DNA from: Acidimicrobiia bacterium
GTDB taxonomy: Bacteria; Actinomycetota; Acidimicrobiia; Acidimicrobiales; CATQHL01
Direction of reading: 5' to 3'
Length of the DNA: 44,826 nt
Assembly (NCBI GenBank): GCA_009835395.1
Contig: VXXM01000065.1
Span: 1 to 44,826 of the forward strand
The notes below the pieces were generated by a model that did not search any database, was not told where the DNA came from, and saw only the letters and a list, made by a program, of their open reading frames with translations. The translations under genes were made by a program, and so were the position numbers. Below are positions 1 through 10,012 of this stretch, in pieces; the stretch's first letter is position 1; each line of letters starts with the position of its first letter.

Positions 1-9
1 TCCCAGCCC

Positions 10-46
10 CCGGCCCCGGACCCTCCTCCGGGGCCGGCTCATTTTT
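10..46 (+). terminator. Rho-independent terminator of an upstream gene
   Basis: An 11-bp perfect stem (10-20 pairs with 27-37) closes a 6-nt loop and is followed by CTCATTTTT with five T residues at 42-46. This is the canonical intrinsic terminator arrangement on the plus strand. It must end a gene lying left of the window and insulates the nucleoside phosphorylase gene that follows. Seen directly in the sequence. Confidence 0.9.
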
Positions 47-131
47 CCGACCGCGCTGGGGCGTGTGACGGTTCCCCAGCCCGTGCGAGACTTGACGCCG
101 CAGCGACTGCAGGACTCGACGGAGGGCCAAC

Positions 132-938
132 ATGACGAACGCGCGGCAACTGGCCGCCGAGGCGGCTGCACAGATCGCTGATCGCCTGGGCGGCGGCTTC
201 GACGCCACAGTCGTGCTGGGCACCGGCTGGGACGACGCCGTCGCCGAACTCGGCGAACTCGAGAAGCAGATCTCCACGACCGAGTTGGCCGGCTTCCCGG
301 CGTCGCGCGTGGAGGGCCATGGCGGCACCGTCGGCGCAGTCGCGGCCGGTGACCGGCGACTGCTGGTGTACCGCGGCCGCGTGCATCTCTACGAGGGGAA
401 CAGCGCCGCGGCTGTGACCCACGGCGTGCGCACGGCCGCCGCAGCAGGGTGCGGGGTGGCGGTGCTGACCAACGCCGCCGGCGGCTTGCAGCCTCATTAC
501 CGGGTGGGCGGTCCGGTGCTGATCTCCGACCAAATCAACCTCACGGGCACGTCTCCGACCGAGGGCACCGAGTGGGGGACCGATCGCTTCGTGAACCTGG
601 TGGACGCCTACTCGCCCCGCCTGCGGGCGCTCGCCGCCGACACGAGCCCCGCGACGCCGGAGGGGGTGTACGCCGGCCTGCGCGGCCCACACTTCGAGAC
701 CCCGGCGGAGATCCAGATGCTGCGCAACATGGGAGCCGACCTGGTTGGCATGTCCACGGTGCTGGAGGCCATCGCGGCGCGCCACTGCGGCCTGGAGGTG
801 CTCGGTGTGTCACTCGTGACGAATCTGGCCGCCGGGATGACCGACGAGGGCCCCAGCCACCAGGAGGTGCTCGACGCCGGCGCGGCCTCGGGCATGGCGG
901 TGGGCCGGCTGTTGCGCGGCGTGATCGACCGCCTGTGA
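132..938 (+). CDS. punA: Purine nucleoside phosphorylase
   Basis: Cytosolic enzyme of purine salvage that splits (deoxy)inosine and guanosine with phosphate into free base and (deoxy)ribose 1-phosphate. The 268-aa length fits the trimeric PNP-I family. Visible motifs are the phosphate loop VVLGTGW (residues 27-33, with Thr where most homologues have Ser), the EGHGG turn with His63, RVHLYEG (83-89), TNAAGG (113-118), the base and ribose site GPHFETPAE (185-193) and TNLAAGM (230-236). The ATG is preceded by GGAGGG at a good distance, which decides the start. The stop is one base before the GTG of the mutase gene, so the two are translationally coupled. The product ribose 1-phosphate is the likely substrate of that mutase. 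The family call is very secure. Preference for 6-oxopurines is inferred from the conserved Glu and Asn positions. Confidence 0.95.
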   Translation: MTNARQLAAEAAAQIADRLGGGFDATVVLGTGWDDAVAELGELEKQISTTELAGFPASRVEGHGGTVGAVAAGDRRLLVYRGRVHLYEGNSAAAVTHGVRTAAAAGCGVAVLTNAAGGLQPHYRVGGPVLISDQINLTGTSPTEGTEWGTDRFVNLVDAYSPRLRALAADTSPATPEGVYAGLRGPHFETPAEIQMLRNMGADLVGMSTVLEAIAARHCGLEVLGVSLVTNLAAGMTDEGPSHQEVLDAGAASGMAVGRLLRGVIDRL

Positions 939-939
939 G

Positions 940-2643
940 GTGGTGACCCAGCAGGTCCGGGCCGCCGTCCAAGCGTGGCTGGCCTCCGACCCCGACCCCC
1001 ACACCCGCATCGAGCTGGAGACTCTGCTGGCGTCGGCCGCCGGCGATGCTGAGGCGGCAGATGAGTTGCGGCGGCGATTCGAGGAGAGGCTGCAATTCGG
1101 GACTGCCGGACTCCGGGCGCCGCTGGGTGCCGGTCCGTCCCGGATGAACCGGGCCGTCGTCCGGCAGGCCACCGCGGCGGTGATGGCCACGCTGCCGGCG
1201 GGGGCTCGCCTGGTGATCGGCCACGACGCCCGGCGGAACTCCGACGTGTTCGCGATCGACGCTGCGGCCGTCGTGGCGGCGGCCGGGGGGGAGGCGCTGC
1301 TGGTCGGCCAGGTGCCGACCCCCGTGGCGGCGCACGCCGTCGTCGACCGGGCCGCTGACGCCGGCGTCGTCATCACGGCCAGTCACAACCCGCCCGCCGA
1401 CAACGGATACAAGCTCTACGACGCCGGTGGCGTGCAGATCGTCCCGCCGACCGACGCCGAGGTCGAGGCACAGATGGCTGCGATCGGCCTGCCGCCGCGG
1501 GACCTGCCTCCGCCCGCGAGGGGCGGGTCGGTCCGCAGCATCGGCCCCCAGGCGATCGACCGGTACGTGGAGGAGCTCGCCGCGCGCCTCGGGGGGCTGC
1601 GGCCGGCGGGTGACGGTTCCGCCGTCGCGCCGCTGGAGGTCGTCTACACGCCGTTGCACGGCGTCGGGGCGGGAGTGCTCTGTGAGTTGTTCGAGCGGCT
1701 CGGAATGCCGGCGCCGGCGGTGGTCGCCTCACAGGCCGCCCCCGACGGCGACTTCCCAACGGTGACGTTCCCGAACCCCGAGGAGCCGGGGGTGCTGGAT
1801 GAGGCGTTCGCTCTGGCCACCCAGCGAGGCGCCGATCTGGTGCTTGCCAACGACCCCGACGCCGACCGTCTCGCCGTCGCCGTCCCGACCGCCGGCGGCT
1901 GGCGGCGACTGACCGGTGACGAGCTGGGCGCTCTCCTGGCGGACTGCCTGCTGCGCCGCCGCGCCGCAGCAGGTGCAGCCGAGCCCGTGGCGGTGGCCAG
2001 GACCGTGGTCTCGTCGCGACTGCTGCGGGCGATCGCGGCCGGGGCCGGCGTCGCCTGCGTTGAGACGCTGACCGGCTTCAAGTGGATCGCCCGCGCCGCC
2101 GACGGGCGACCGGAGCGATTGCTGTTCGGCTACGAGGAGGCGCTCGGCTACGCGGTCAGCGACGCGGTGCGAGACAAGGACGGCATCAGCGCCGCCGCCC
2201 TGGCGGTGCAACTGGCGACCGAACTGCAAGCAGAGGGATCCTCGCTGCTCGAACGCCTCGCCGACCTCCACCGCCGCCACGGCGTGCACGCCACCGGCCA
2301 GGTCACGCTGCGCTTCCCTCTCGCCGAGGCTGCAGCCGGCCCCGCCGCGGCCACCAGCCGGCTCCGGGCCGACCCGCCGGCGGAGATCGCCGGGCATCCC
2401 GTGGCAGAGGTGGTGGACTATTCCGGGCCGGCGGGCCCGCTCCCGCCCACCGACATGCTGGCCTTCCGGTTGGCGGGCGGCGACCGGGTGATCGTCCGCC
2501 CCAGCGGCACCGAACCCAAGCTCAAGATCTACGTCGAGACGGTCCAGGGAGTGTCCGGCGACGATCTCGCCGCGGCTCGCCGTCACGCACAGGAACGCCT
2601 CGGCCGCATCGCCGAGGCGGTACGCCCGCTCGTGACGGGCTGA
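940..2643 (+). CDS. pmmB: Phosphoglucomutase/phosphomannomutase family, probable phosphopentomutase
   Basis: A 567-aa alpha-D-phosphohexomutase. The four family motifs are present in order: catalytic serine loop TASHNPP (Ser148), metal loop DPDADR (305-309), sugar loop GYEEALGY (around 395), and the C-terminal phosphate loop RPSGTEPKLKIY (around 520). The length and sequence style match the PGM2/PmmB branch, in which the human member PGM2 acts on pentose phosphates. Placement one base after the nucleoside phosphorylase gene suggests it converts ribose 1-phosphate to ribose 5-phosphate, feeding salvage or the pentose phosphate pathway. That substrate is inferred from context; a glucose or mannose 1-phosphate role is the alternative. 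Two adjacent GTG codons (940 and 943) could each be the start. It ends 3 bp from the convergent ABC-F gene, leaving no room for a terminator. Confidence 0.9.
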   Translation: MVTQQVRAAVQAWLASDPDPHTRIELETLLASAAGDAEAADELRRRFEERLQFGTAGLRAPLGAGPSRMNRAVVRQATAAVMATLPAGARLVIGHDARRNSDVFAIDAAAVVAAAGGEALLVGQVPTPVAAHAVVDRAADAGVVITASHNPPADNGYKLYDAGGVQIVPPTDAEVEAQMAAIGLPPRDLPPPARGGSVRSIGPQAIDRYVEELAARLGGLRPAGDGSAVAPLEVVYTPLHGVGAGVLCELFERLGMPAPAVVASQAAPDGDFPTVTFPNPEEPGVLDEAFALATQRGADLVLANDPDADRLAVAVPTAGGWRRLTGDELGALLADCLLRRRAAAGAAEPVAVARTVVSSRLLRAIAAGAGVACVETLTGFKWIARAADGRPERLLFGYEEALGYAVSDAVRDKDGISAAALAVQLATELQAEGSSLLERLADLHRRHGVHATGQVTLRFPLAEAAAGPAAATSRLRADPPAEIAGHPVAEVVDYSGPAGPLPPTDMLAFRLAGGDRVIVRPSGTEPKLKIYVETVQGVSGDDLAAARRHAQERLGRIAEAVRPLVTG

Positions 2644-2646
2644 CCA

Positions 2647-4566
<1,920 letters not shown>

Positions 4567-4573
4567 CGTCCCG

Positions 4574-4579
4574 AGGCTA
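4574..4579 (-). promoter_or_regulatory. -10 element for a leaderless ABC-F transcript
   Basis: TAGCCT on the minus strand fits TANNNT and ends 7 nt before the ATG at 4566. No Shine-Dalgarno sequence lies between, so transcription would start at or next to the start codon. No convincing -35 box is visible. Inference from spacing only. Confidence 0.4.
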
Positions 4580-4593
4580 GGAGTGGTTCCTTC

Positions 4594-4616
4594 ACTCGAC
4601 GCCGGGGCCGGCGAGT
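4594..4616 (-). terminator. Hairpin after the deaminase gene, possible operon end
   Basis: In the 75-bp gap between the deaminase stop (4642) and the ABC-F start (4566), ACTCG and CGAGT flank GCCGG/CCGGC arms, giving a strong imperfect stem with a 2-nt bulge. No T-tract follows on the minus strand, so it is not a standard intrinsic terminator. It may slow readthrough from the five-gene operon into the ABC-F gene. Confidence 0.3.
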
Positions 4617-4641
4617 GGTCGCCGGGGGCTGCGGTCGGCGT

Positions 4642-6033
4642 TCAGGCGTTCTTGCCGAGGGTGGTGGCGGGGCTGGGGGTTTCGCCCTGCAGGGCGCGGC
4701 GGCGGGCGAAGAGTTCCTCGGCGTCTGCCTGGGCGCGCTCGGCGACGGCGGCCACGTCCACCGTGACGACCTCGCCGCCGGCAACCAGGCGGCGACCCTG
4801 CACCCACACGTCGCTGACGTCGCGCGCCGAGGCGCTGAACACCAAGTGCGCCGGAGCGTTGAAGTCCTCGCCATGAAGCAGCGGCACGAAGTGCAGGCTC
4901 TGCAGGTTCACGAGCACGATGTCGGCATCCTTGCCTTGCTCCAGCGTCCCGGTCTGGTCGAGGATCCCCAGGGCCTCGGCTCCTGAGCGGGTGGCCATGT
5001 CCAGGATGTCCCACGGATCGCCGACGGTGGGGTCGAGCGTGGCGACCTTCGCCAGCAGAGAGGCGAATTTCATCTCCTCGAGCATGTCGAGGTTGTTGTT
5101 CTCCTTCTCGCCGTCGCTGCCGAGTGCAACCGTCACGCCCTGGCTCCGGTAGAAGCCCACCCGGGCCGGCCCGGAGGAGAGTTTCATGTTCGAGCACGGG
5201 CAGTGGGTGACCGCCGTGCCGGTCTCGGCCAGGATCCGCACTTCTCGGTCGTCGAGCCAGACACCATGGGCGATGACCGTGGAGGGCCCGAGGATGCCGC
5301 GCTGGTAGAACTCCTCGATGGGGCGCCGGCCGAACTGCCGCAGGCACTCCTGTACCTCCCAGATGGATTCCGAGGAATGGGTGTGGATGCCCGTGTCGAA
5401 CTCCTCCGCGAGCGCGGCGGCGCCGCGGAACATGTCGGGGGAGCAGTAGAAGATGTGCTCGAGGCCCACCCAGGTGCGGACCCGCCCGCCGGCGGCAACC
5501 CGGTGCGTCTCCAGCAGCCGGCGGTTGGTCTCCAGCGTCTCGAAGTAGTCGTACAGGTCGGCTGTGTAGGGGGCCAGCGTGGCGCGGATGCCGATCGCCT
5601 CGGCGGCCCTGGCCGACCCTTCCATGTGCCGCCACATGTCCAGCACCGAGGTGGTGCCGCCGCGCACTCCCTCGGTGTAGGCCATCCAGGAGGCTGCCTC
5701 GGCTATCTCGGGCGTGAGCGCCCGATGCGCCGGGTCGATGTGGTTCTCCAGCCACTCCCACAGCGCCAGAGACTCGGCGGTGCCGCGCAGCAGGCCTGAA
5801 TGCAGGTGGCAGTTGTGCATGCCGGGCATCACGGCGTGGCGGTCGGCGTCGATCACCGGCACGTTCCCGGCGGCGGGATGCCTGTCCACCTCCTCGACGC
5901 TGCCGACCGCGGCAATGGCACCGTCCACCACGAGGACCGAGCCGGGGTCGTGGTGTACCTGCCGGCCCTCCATCGGCAGCACAATCCCTCCCCGGATCAG
6001 GAAGGAGCGGTCGGCGTCGGCCTGCGTGGTCAT
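4642..6033 (-). CDS. Amidohydrolase, SAH/MTA- or guanine-deaminase-like
   Basis: A 463-aa ATZ/TRZ-type metal-dependent hydrolase that deaminates N-heterocycles. Metal site residues are visible: HLH in MHNCHLHSG (around residue 70), HTH (around 215), the His of VIAHGVWL (around 255), and the catalytic Asp in GSDGEKENNNLDM (around 305). CPCSNMKLSSG followed by GSDG..NNNLDM resembles S-adenosylhomocysteine / methylthioadenosine deaminases, and guanine deaminase-like activity is possible. It is the last gene of an operon with nucleoside-type importer genes and a second amidohydrolase, so the substrate is probably an imported purine or related aminated ring (inference). The ATG is chosen because AGGAG precedes it by 7 nt. 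The gap to the upstream permease gene is 28 bp. Unlike its partner at 10009-11379, it keeps all canonical metal ligands. Confidence 0.85.
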   Translation of the reverse strand: MTTQADADRSFLIRGGIVLPMEGRQVHHDPGSVLVVDGAIAAVGSVEEVDRHPAAGNVPVIDADRHAVMPGMHNCHLHSGLLRGTAESLALWEWLENHIDPAHRALTPEIAEAASWMAYTEGVRGGTTSVLDMWRHMEGSARAAEAIGIRATLAPYTADLYDYFETLETNRRLLETHRVAAGGRVRTWVGLEHIFYCSPDMFRGAAALAEEFDTGIHTHSSESIWEVQECLRQFGRRPIEEFYQRGILGPSTVIAHGVWLDDREVRILAETGTAVTHCPCSNMKLSSGPARVGFYRSQGVTVALGSDGEKENNNLDMLEEMKFASLLAKVATLDPTVGDPWDILDMATRSGAEALGILDQTGTLEQGKDADIVLVNLQSLHFVPLLHGEDFNAPAHLVFSASARDVSDVWVQGRRLVAGGEVVTVDVAAVAERAQADAEELFARRRALQGETPSPATTLGKNA

Positions 6034-6061
6034 GTGGATCTCCTCGGGTCTCGGCGGGGGC

Positions 6062-7000
6062 CTACCGGTCGGGCACGTAATTGAAGCCCAACGACTTGGG
6101 CATGCGCGCCCGCCGGGCTCCGATGATGAGGATGATCAGCGCCACGAAGAACGGGATCATCTGCAGGGCTTCGGTGGGCACGCTGTCGGAAACGATGTTG
6201 CGCAGGTTGGTGCCGAGGGCGTCAGCCAGCCCGAAGGCGAACGAGCCGACGGCCACGCCCCAGGCCGACCAGCGCACCATGATGATCACGATCAGGGCGA
6301 TGAACCCCCGCCCGGCTGTGATCGCCGGTTCGAAGACGCCGACCAGAGCGGTGGTGATGGCGGCGCCCCCGAGCCCCGCGAGCAGGCCCGAGATCAAGGT
6401 GGCGATCGACCGCACCCTGATCACGTCGACGCCCCGGGCGAAGGCGGCATCGGGATCCTCGCCGACGGCCCGCACCTCCAAGCCGAAGACGGTGCGCTGG
6501 GCCACCCACCACACGACCGGCACCAGGCCGAGTGCAAGCCACGTCATCCAGCTGTTGGACAGGAAGGCCTCGCCCAGGAACGGGATGTCCGACAGGCCCG
6601 GGATGTGGATCTCAGGAAGGATGTTCACCTGGCGGCGCTCGGCGCCCAGCGGCGTGGTGAGGCGGAAGATGTAGCCGGTGAGCCCGACGCCGAGGATTGT
6701 GATCCCGAAACCCACCACGACCTGGTTGGCGTTCAGGCGCACACACAGCCAGACCATCAGCAGCGCCAGCGCCGCGCCGGCCAGGGCGCCCGCCAGCAGG
6801 CCCACGGCGATGCCCGACTCGACCGTCACGTACAGCGACGTGAGGGCGCCGATGATCATGAAGCCCTCCAGGCCGATGTTCAGCACGCCGGCCCGCTGGG
6901 CGATCGTCTCGCCCAGGGAGGCGAAGATGAGCGGCGTCGCCAGCCGCATGCCGCCGGCGAACGTGGCGGTCCAGAACGTCAGCTCGGCCAGCTTGCCCAC
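6062..7000 (-). CDS. Nucleoside-type ABC transporter permease (second)
   Basis: An integral membrane permease of the BPD_transp_2 family, 312 aa, with about eight to nine hydrophobic helices. It is similar to YufQ/NupC-type subunits of BMP-dependent nucleoside importers. The conserved N-terminal stretch ETIAQRAGVLNIGLEG is the family hallmark. A longer frame with an upstream ATG at 7120 would overlap the preceding gene by about 120 bp and add a Pro/Ala-rich tail. I prefer the GTG at 7000, which has GGGGAG about 8 nt upstream and starts one base after the preceding TGA. It pairs with the permease at 7002-8249 to form the membrane channel, energised by the ATPase at 8246-10012. Role as permease is secure; the substrate (nucleosides, nucleobases or similar rings) is inferred from the family and flanking deaminases. 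Confidence 0.88.
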   Translation of the reverse strand: MGKLAELTFWTATFAGGMRLATPLIFASLGETIAQRAGVLNIGLEGFMIIGALTSLYVTVESGIAVGLLAGALAGAALALLMVWLCVRLNANQVVVGFGITILGVGLTGYIFRLTTPLGAERRQVNILPEIHIPGLSDIPFLGEAFLSNSWMTWLALGLVPVVWWVAQRTVFGLEVRAVGEDPDAAFARGVDVIRVRSIATLISGLLAGLGGAAITTALVGVFEPAITAGRGFIALIVIIMVRWSAWGVAVGSFAFGLADALGTNLRNIVSDSVPTEALQMIPFFVALIILIIGARRARMPKSLGFNYVPDR

Positions 7001-7001
7001 G

Positions 7002-8249
7002 TCAGGACTCCCCGTGCCCGTCGGGGTCGCCACCGGCTCCCGCGGGGCCGCCGCGGGGACCACCGGTGCCGCCAGCCGTCCGGGCGCCCCTGTGGCGGAC
7101 CACAGGTCCGAGCGTTTCACCGACGGAGCGCACCGCTCGGCGGAAGATTGCGGCGATCTGCGGGGCGTAGCGAACCGCGAACCCCAGAAGGATCAGCGCC
7201 TGGATCACGTCGCTCAGCGAGGCGGGGATGCCCTCGGTGGCCTGCATGTGCAGCCCGCCCGCCTGTAGCGCCCCCACCAGCAGCGCGGCCGCCAGGATGC
7301 CCAGCGGCCGGGCGCCACCCAGCATCGCCACGACGAGGCCGAAGAAGCCGATCTCCTCGGCGATGTCCACGTAGAGCCGCCCCAGCAGCCCCGCGGCCTG
7401 CAACCAGCCCGCCAGACCGGCCAGCGCCCCCGAGATGAGCAGCGAGTTGAGGATAATGCGCCGCCCGGGAATGCCCAGGCTGTGCGCCAGGCGAGGGTTC
7501 TCGCCGAAGAGGTCGTAGCGGTAGCCCATCGTCGAGCGGGTCCACAGGCCGAACAGCGCCACCATCACCACGACGGCCAGCACGCCGGCGTGCAGCCGGG
7601 TGCTCGCCACCAGGTCGCCCAGGATGACACTGTCCGCCAGCGGATCGGACTTGGGGGTGATGGCCGCCGGCTCCTTGAGCGGGCCGTTGAGGAGGTAGCC
7701 GAGTAGCAGGAAGGCGAACTCGTTGAACAGCAGCGTGGAGAGAATCTCGTTGACGTTGAGGCGTGCCCGCAGCAGCGCCGGGACCAGTACCCACACCATC
7801 CCGAACACCGCCCCGGCAAGGGCGGCCAGTGGGATCGCCGCCGCCGGCGGGGCGTCCCGGAGAACGAAACCGGCCACCAGCGTGCCGATGCTGCCGGCGA
7901 TGAGCTGGCCCTGCGCACCGATGGTTATGACGCCGGCCCGCAGCGCCACCGCCGCACCGATGCCCACGATTGCCAGCGGAGCGGCCCGCGCCAGCGTCTC
8001 GCCGATGGCGAACGAGTCGCCGAAGCTGCCCGCCAGGATCGCGCCGTAGGCGGTGAGGGGGTTGTCGCCGGATCCTGCCAGGATGATCGCTCCCAGGCCG
8101 AGGGCCACCAGCACTGCCAGCAGGCTGGTACCGAGGCCGATCGTGGCGCGCTCGAACGAGGTGTCGGCGCGGGGGACCCGGGTGCCGTCGCCGGCGCCGG
8201 ACGTCCCCGGCGCGCCGCCGCCGGGGGGACCCTCCGCGGTCACGCTCAC
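7002..8249 (-). CDS. Nucleoside-type ABC transporter permease (first)
   Basis: A 415-aa membrane permease, YufP-like, partner of the shorter permease downstream. After a Gly/Pro-rich cytoplasmic start of about 35 residues it shows the typical series of hydrophobic helices. These include a first helix near 40-60, ETLARAAPLAIVGIGAAVALRAGVITIGAQGQL (about 83-115) and FNEFAFLLLGYLLNG (about 178-192). The hydrophilic C-terminus (last about 50 residues, rich in Gly and Arg) is longer than usual. The start GTG at 8249 overlaps the TGA of the ATPase gene (GTGA), so translation is coupled. Operon order is amidohydrolase, ATPase, permease, permease, amidohydrolase. The family assignment is firm; the exact substrate is unknown. 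Confidence 0.9.
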   Translation of the reverse strand: MSVTAEGPPGGGAPGTSGAGDGTRVPRADTSFERATIGLGTSLLAVLVALGLGAIILAGSGDNPLTAYGAILAGSFGDSFAIGETLARAAPLAIVGIGAAVALRAGVITIGAQGQLIAGSIGTLVAGFVLRDAPPAAAIPLAALAGAVFGMVWVLVPALLRARLNVNEILSTLLFNEFAFLLLGYLLNGPLKEPAAITPKSDPLADSVILGDLVASTRLHAGVLAVVVMVALFGLWTRSTMGYRYDLFGENPRLAHSLGIPGRRIILNSLLISGALAGLAGWLQAAGLLGRLYVDIAEEIGFFGLVVAMLGGARPLGILAAALLVGALQAGGLHMQATEGIPASLSDVIQALILLGFAVRYAPQIAAIFRRAVRSVGETLGPVVRHRGARTAGGTGGPRGGPAGAGGDPDGHGES

Positions 8250-10012
8250 GACGTGCCCTCCTTCCCGCCTCTGGTGGCTGCCTCGCCGGGATGGCGCCCG
8301 GTCGCACCCTCGCCGTCGTCCTGCGGGGCGCCGGAGTCCGCACTCGATCCGTCGCCGCCCCCGCCGGTGGCCTCCTCTGGTTCCCGCTCACCGGATCGAT
8401 CCCAGTGGAGGCCGGCCATGACGGCGCCGAGGCGGGCCGAGGTCATCTCCTCGACGCCGAAGCGGTCGGTCACCCGCCCGCCGCTGAGCACCACCACCCG
8501 GTGGGAAAGGTCGGCCACCTCGTCGAGGTCGGCGGAGATGATGACCACCGCCCCGCCGCGGGCCGCGGCTTCGAAGCAGCGGTCGCGGATCGCTCTTCCG
8601 GCGTGTGGGTCGAGGCCCTTCGTGGGTCCCGCCGCCACCAGCACTGCCGGATCCCGCTCCATCTCGCGGGCGGCCATGAGCTTCTGCTGGTTTCCGCCCG
8701 ACAGTGAGGCGGCTCGGAGTGCCGGCTCGGGCGGACGCACGTCGAAGCGCTGGGCCAGGGCCCGGGCGTGGCGCCGCACCGACGCCCGCAGCCGCACGCC
8801 GAAGCGGGCGAACTCAGCGTCGGAGACCCTCCGTGCGATGAGGTTGTCGGCCAGAGTGAATCCGGCCGCCAGCCCCGCGGTGCGGTCCTCGGGCAGCAGC
8901 GCCATCCCCGTTGCGATGGCGGTGCCCGGCGAACCCGTCACGTCGGTCCCGTCGATGCGCACCGTGCCCCCGTCGGGGGTGGCCTGCCCGGTGAGCACCG
9001 AGGCCAGTTCCTCCTGGCCGTTGCCCGCCACGCCCACCACGCCCACGATCTCCCCGGCCCGCACGCGCAGCGACACGTCCCGCAGGCCGGGGCCGTGCTC
9101 GGCGGCGAGGTGCAACCCGTCGGCCTCCAGACGCACGTCGCCCAGTTCGAGGTCTGGCCGGCGGACCTCCAACAACGAGAGGTCACCCACCATCAGCTCG
9201 GCGATGCGGCGCAGGTCGGAGCCGGCCACCTCCTCGCCGGCGGTCACGACCCGGCCCTGACGCAGCACGGTCAGACGGTCGGCCAGCTCGGCCAACTCCG
9301 GCAGGCGGTGAGAGATGTAGATGATGGGCGTGCCCTCGCTCCGCAGGCGCAAGCACAGCTCGATGAGCGCCTCGGTCTCCAGGGGGCCCAGTGCCGAACT
9401 GGGCTCGTCGAGGATGAGCAGGCGGGCGCCCCAGGCCAGGCTGATGAGGATCTCGGCCTGCTGGCGCACCGCCAGCGGCAGTCCGTCCACCAACTCGTCG
9501 GGAGGCACCGACAGGTCCAGTTCGGCGGCCAGGCGCTCCACCTCGGCGCGGGCGGCCTTGGCGTTGAAGGTGCGCGGCCAGGGGCGCCGGCCGGCGCCGC
9601 GTCCCGCCGCCGGGAGCGACGCGTCCTCACCGTCGCCGGGCGCCGCGGTCTCCTCCGGCGCTCCGGCGACCTGGCGGCGAGGGCGGCCCAGTTCGATGTT
9701 CTGCGCGACGGTGAGGCCGCGGACCAGGGACAGTTGCTGGCGCACGTGCGCCACGCCGGCGGCCGATCCCTCCGAGCGCCGCCGGGGGTTGTAGGGCTCG
9801 CCGAAGAGGCGGAGCGTGCCGCTGTCGGGCCGCAGCGCGCCCGCAACGATCTTGGCCAGCGTGGTCTTGCCGGCGCCGTTCTCGCCGACGAGCGCGTGGA
9901 TCTCACCGGCGCGCAGGTCGAAGTCCACGTCGTCGAGTGCCACCGTGGCGCCGAAGCGTCGCGACACGCCGCGCGCCTCGAAGGCGACGGCGGGGTTGGT
10001 GTCGCCGCTCAT
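8246..10012 (-). CDS. Nucleoside/sugar-type ABC transporter ATPase, two fused ABC domains
   Basis: A 588-aa duplicated ATPase of the CUT2/BMP importer type (YufO, RbsA-like). The first domain has Walker A GENGAGKTT (43-51), Walker B LLILDEPSSAL, and a degenerate signature LPLAVRQQAE. The second has the relaxed loop GVAGNGQEE usual for this family, a good signature LSGGNQQK and AGPTKGLDP in the Walker B/D-loop position. Around residues 110-155 there is a low-complexity Gly/Ala/Glu/Arg insertion not expected in the family. The C-terminus carries about 45 Gly/Glu/Asp-rich residues. The start is the ATG at 10012 overlapping the TGA of the amidohydrolase gene (ATGA). A longer open reading frame upstream is only an out-of-frame shadow of that gene. 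It energises the two permeases downstream. No receptor gene lies in the operon. Confidence 0.9.
   Translation of the reverse strand: MSGDTNPAVAFEARGVSRRFGATVALDDVDFDLRAGEIHALVGENGAGKTTLAKIVAGALRPDSGTLRLFGEPYNPRRRSEGSAAGVAHVRQQLSLVRGLTVAQNIELGRPRRQVAGAPEETAAPGDGEDASLPAAGRGAGRRPWPRTFNAKAARAEVERLAAELDLSVPPDELVDGLPLAVRQQAEILISLAWGARLLILDEPSSALGPLETEALIELCLRLRSEGTPIIYISHRLPELAELADRLTVLRQGRVVTAGEEVAGSDLRRIAELMVGDLSLLEVRRPDLELGDVRLEADGLHLAAEHGPGLRDVSLRVRAGEIVGVVGVAGNGQEELASVLTGQATPDGGTVRIDGTDVTGSPGTAIATGMALLPEDRTAGLAAGFTLADNLIARRVSDAEFARFGVRLRASVRRHARALAQRFDVRPPEPALRAASLSGGNQQKLMAAREMERDPAVLVAAGPTKGLDPHAGRAIRDRCFEAAARGGAVVIISADLDEVADLSHRVVVLSGGRVTDRFGVEEMTSARLGAVMAGLHWDRSGEREPEEATGGGGDGSSADSGAPQDDGEGATGRHPGEAATRGGKEGTS

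Noticed and set aside
92-97. TTGACG as the -35 box of the nucleoside phosphorylase promoter
   Set aside because: No TANNNT-like -10 box lies at 16-18 bp, so a promoter cannot be supported.
7003-7120. Long N-terminus of the second nucleoside permease from ATG 7120
   Set aside because: It would overlap the upstream permease gene by about 120 bp and add a low-complexity tail; GTG 7000 has a good ribosome site and gives the family length.
8900-9060. Degenerate Walker A (GVAGNGQ) in the second half of the importer ATPase as a damaging mutation
   Set aside because: This form is normal for the second domain of CUT2/BMP-type ATPases.
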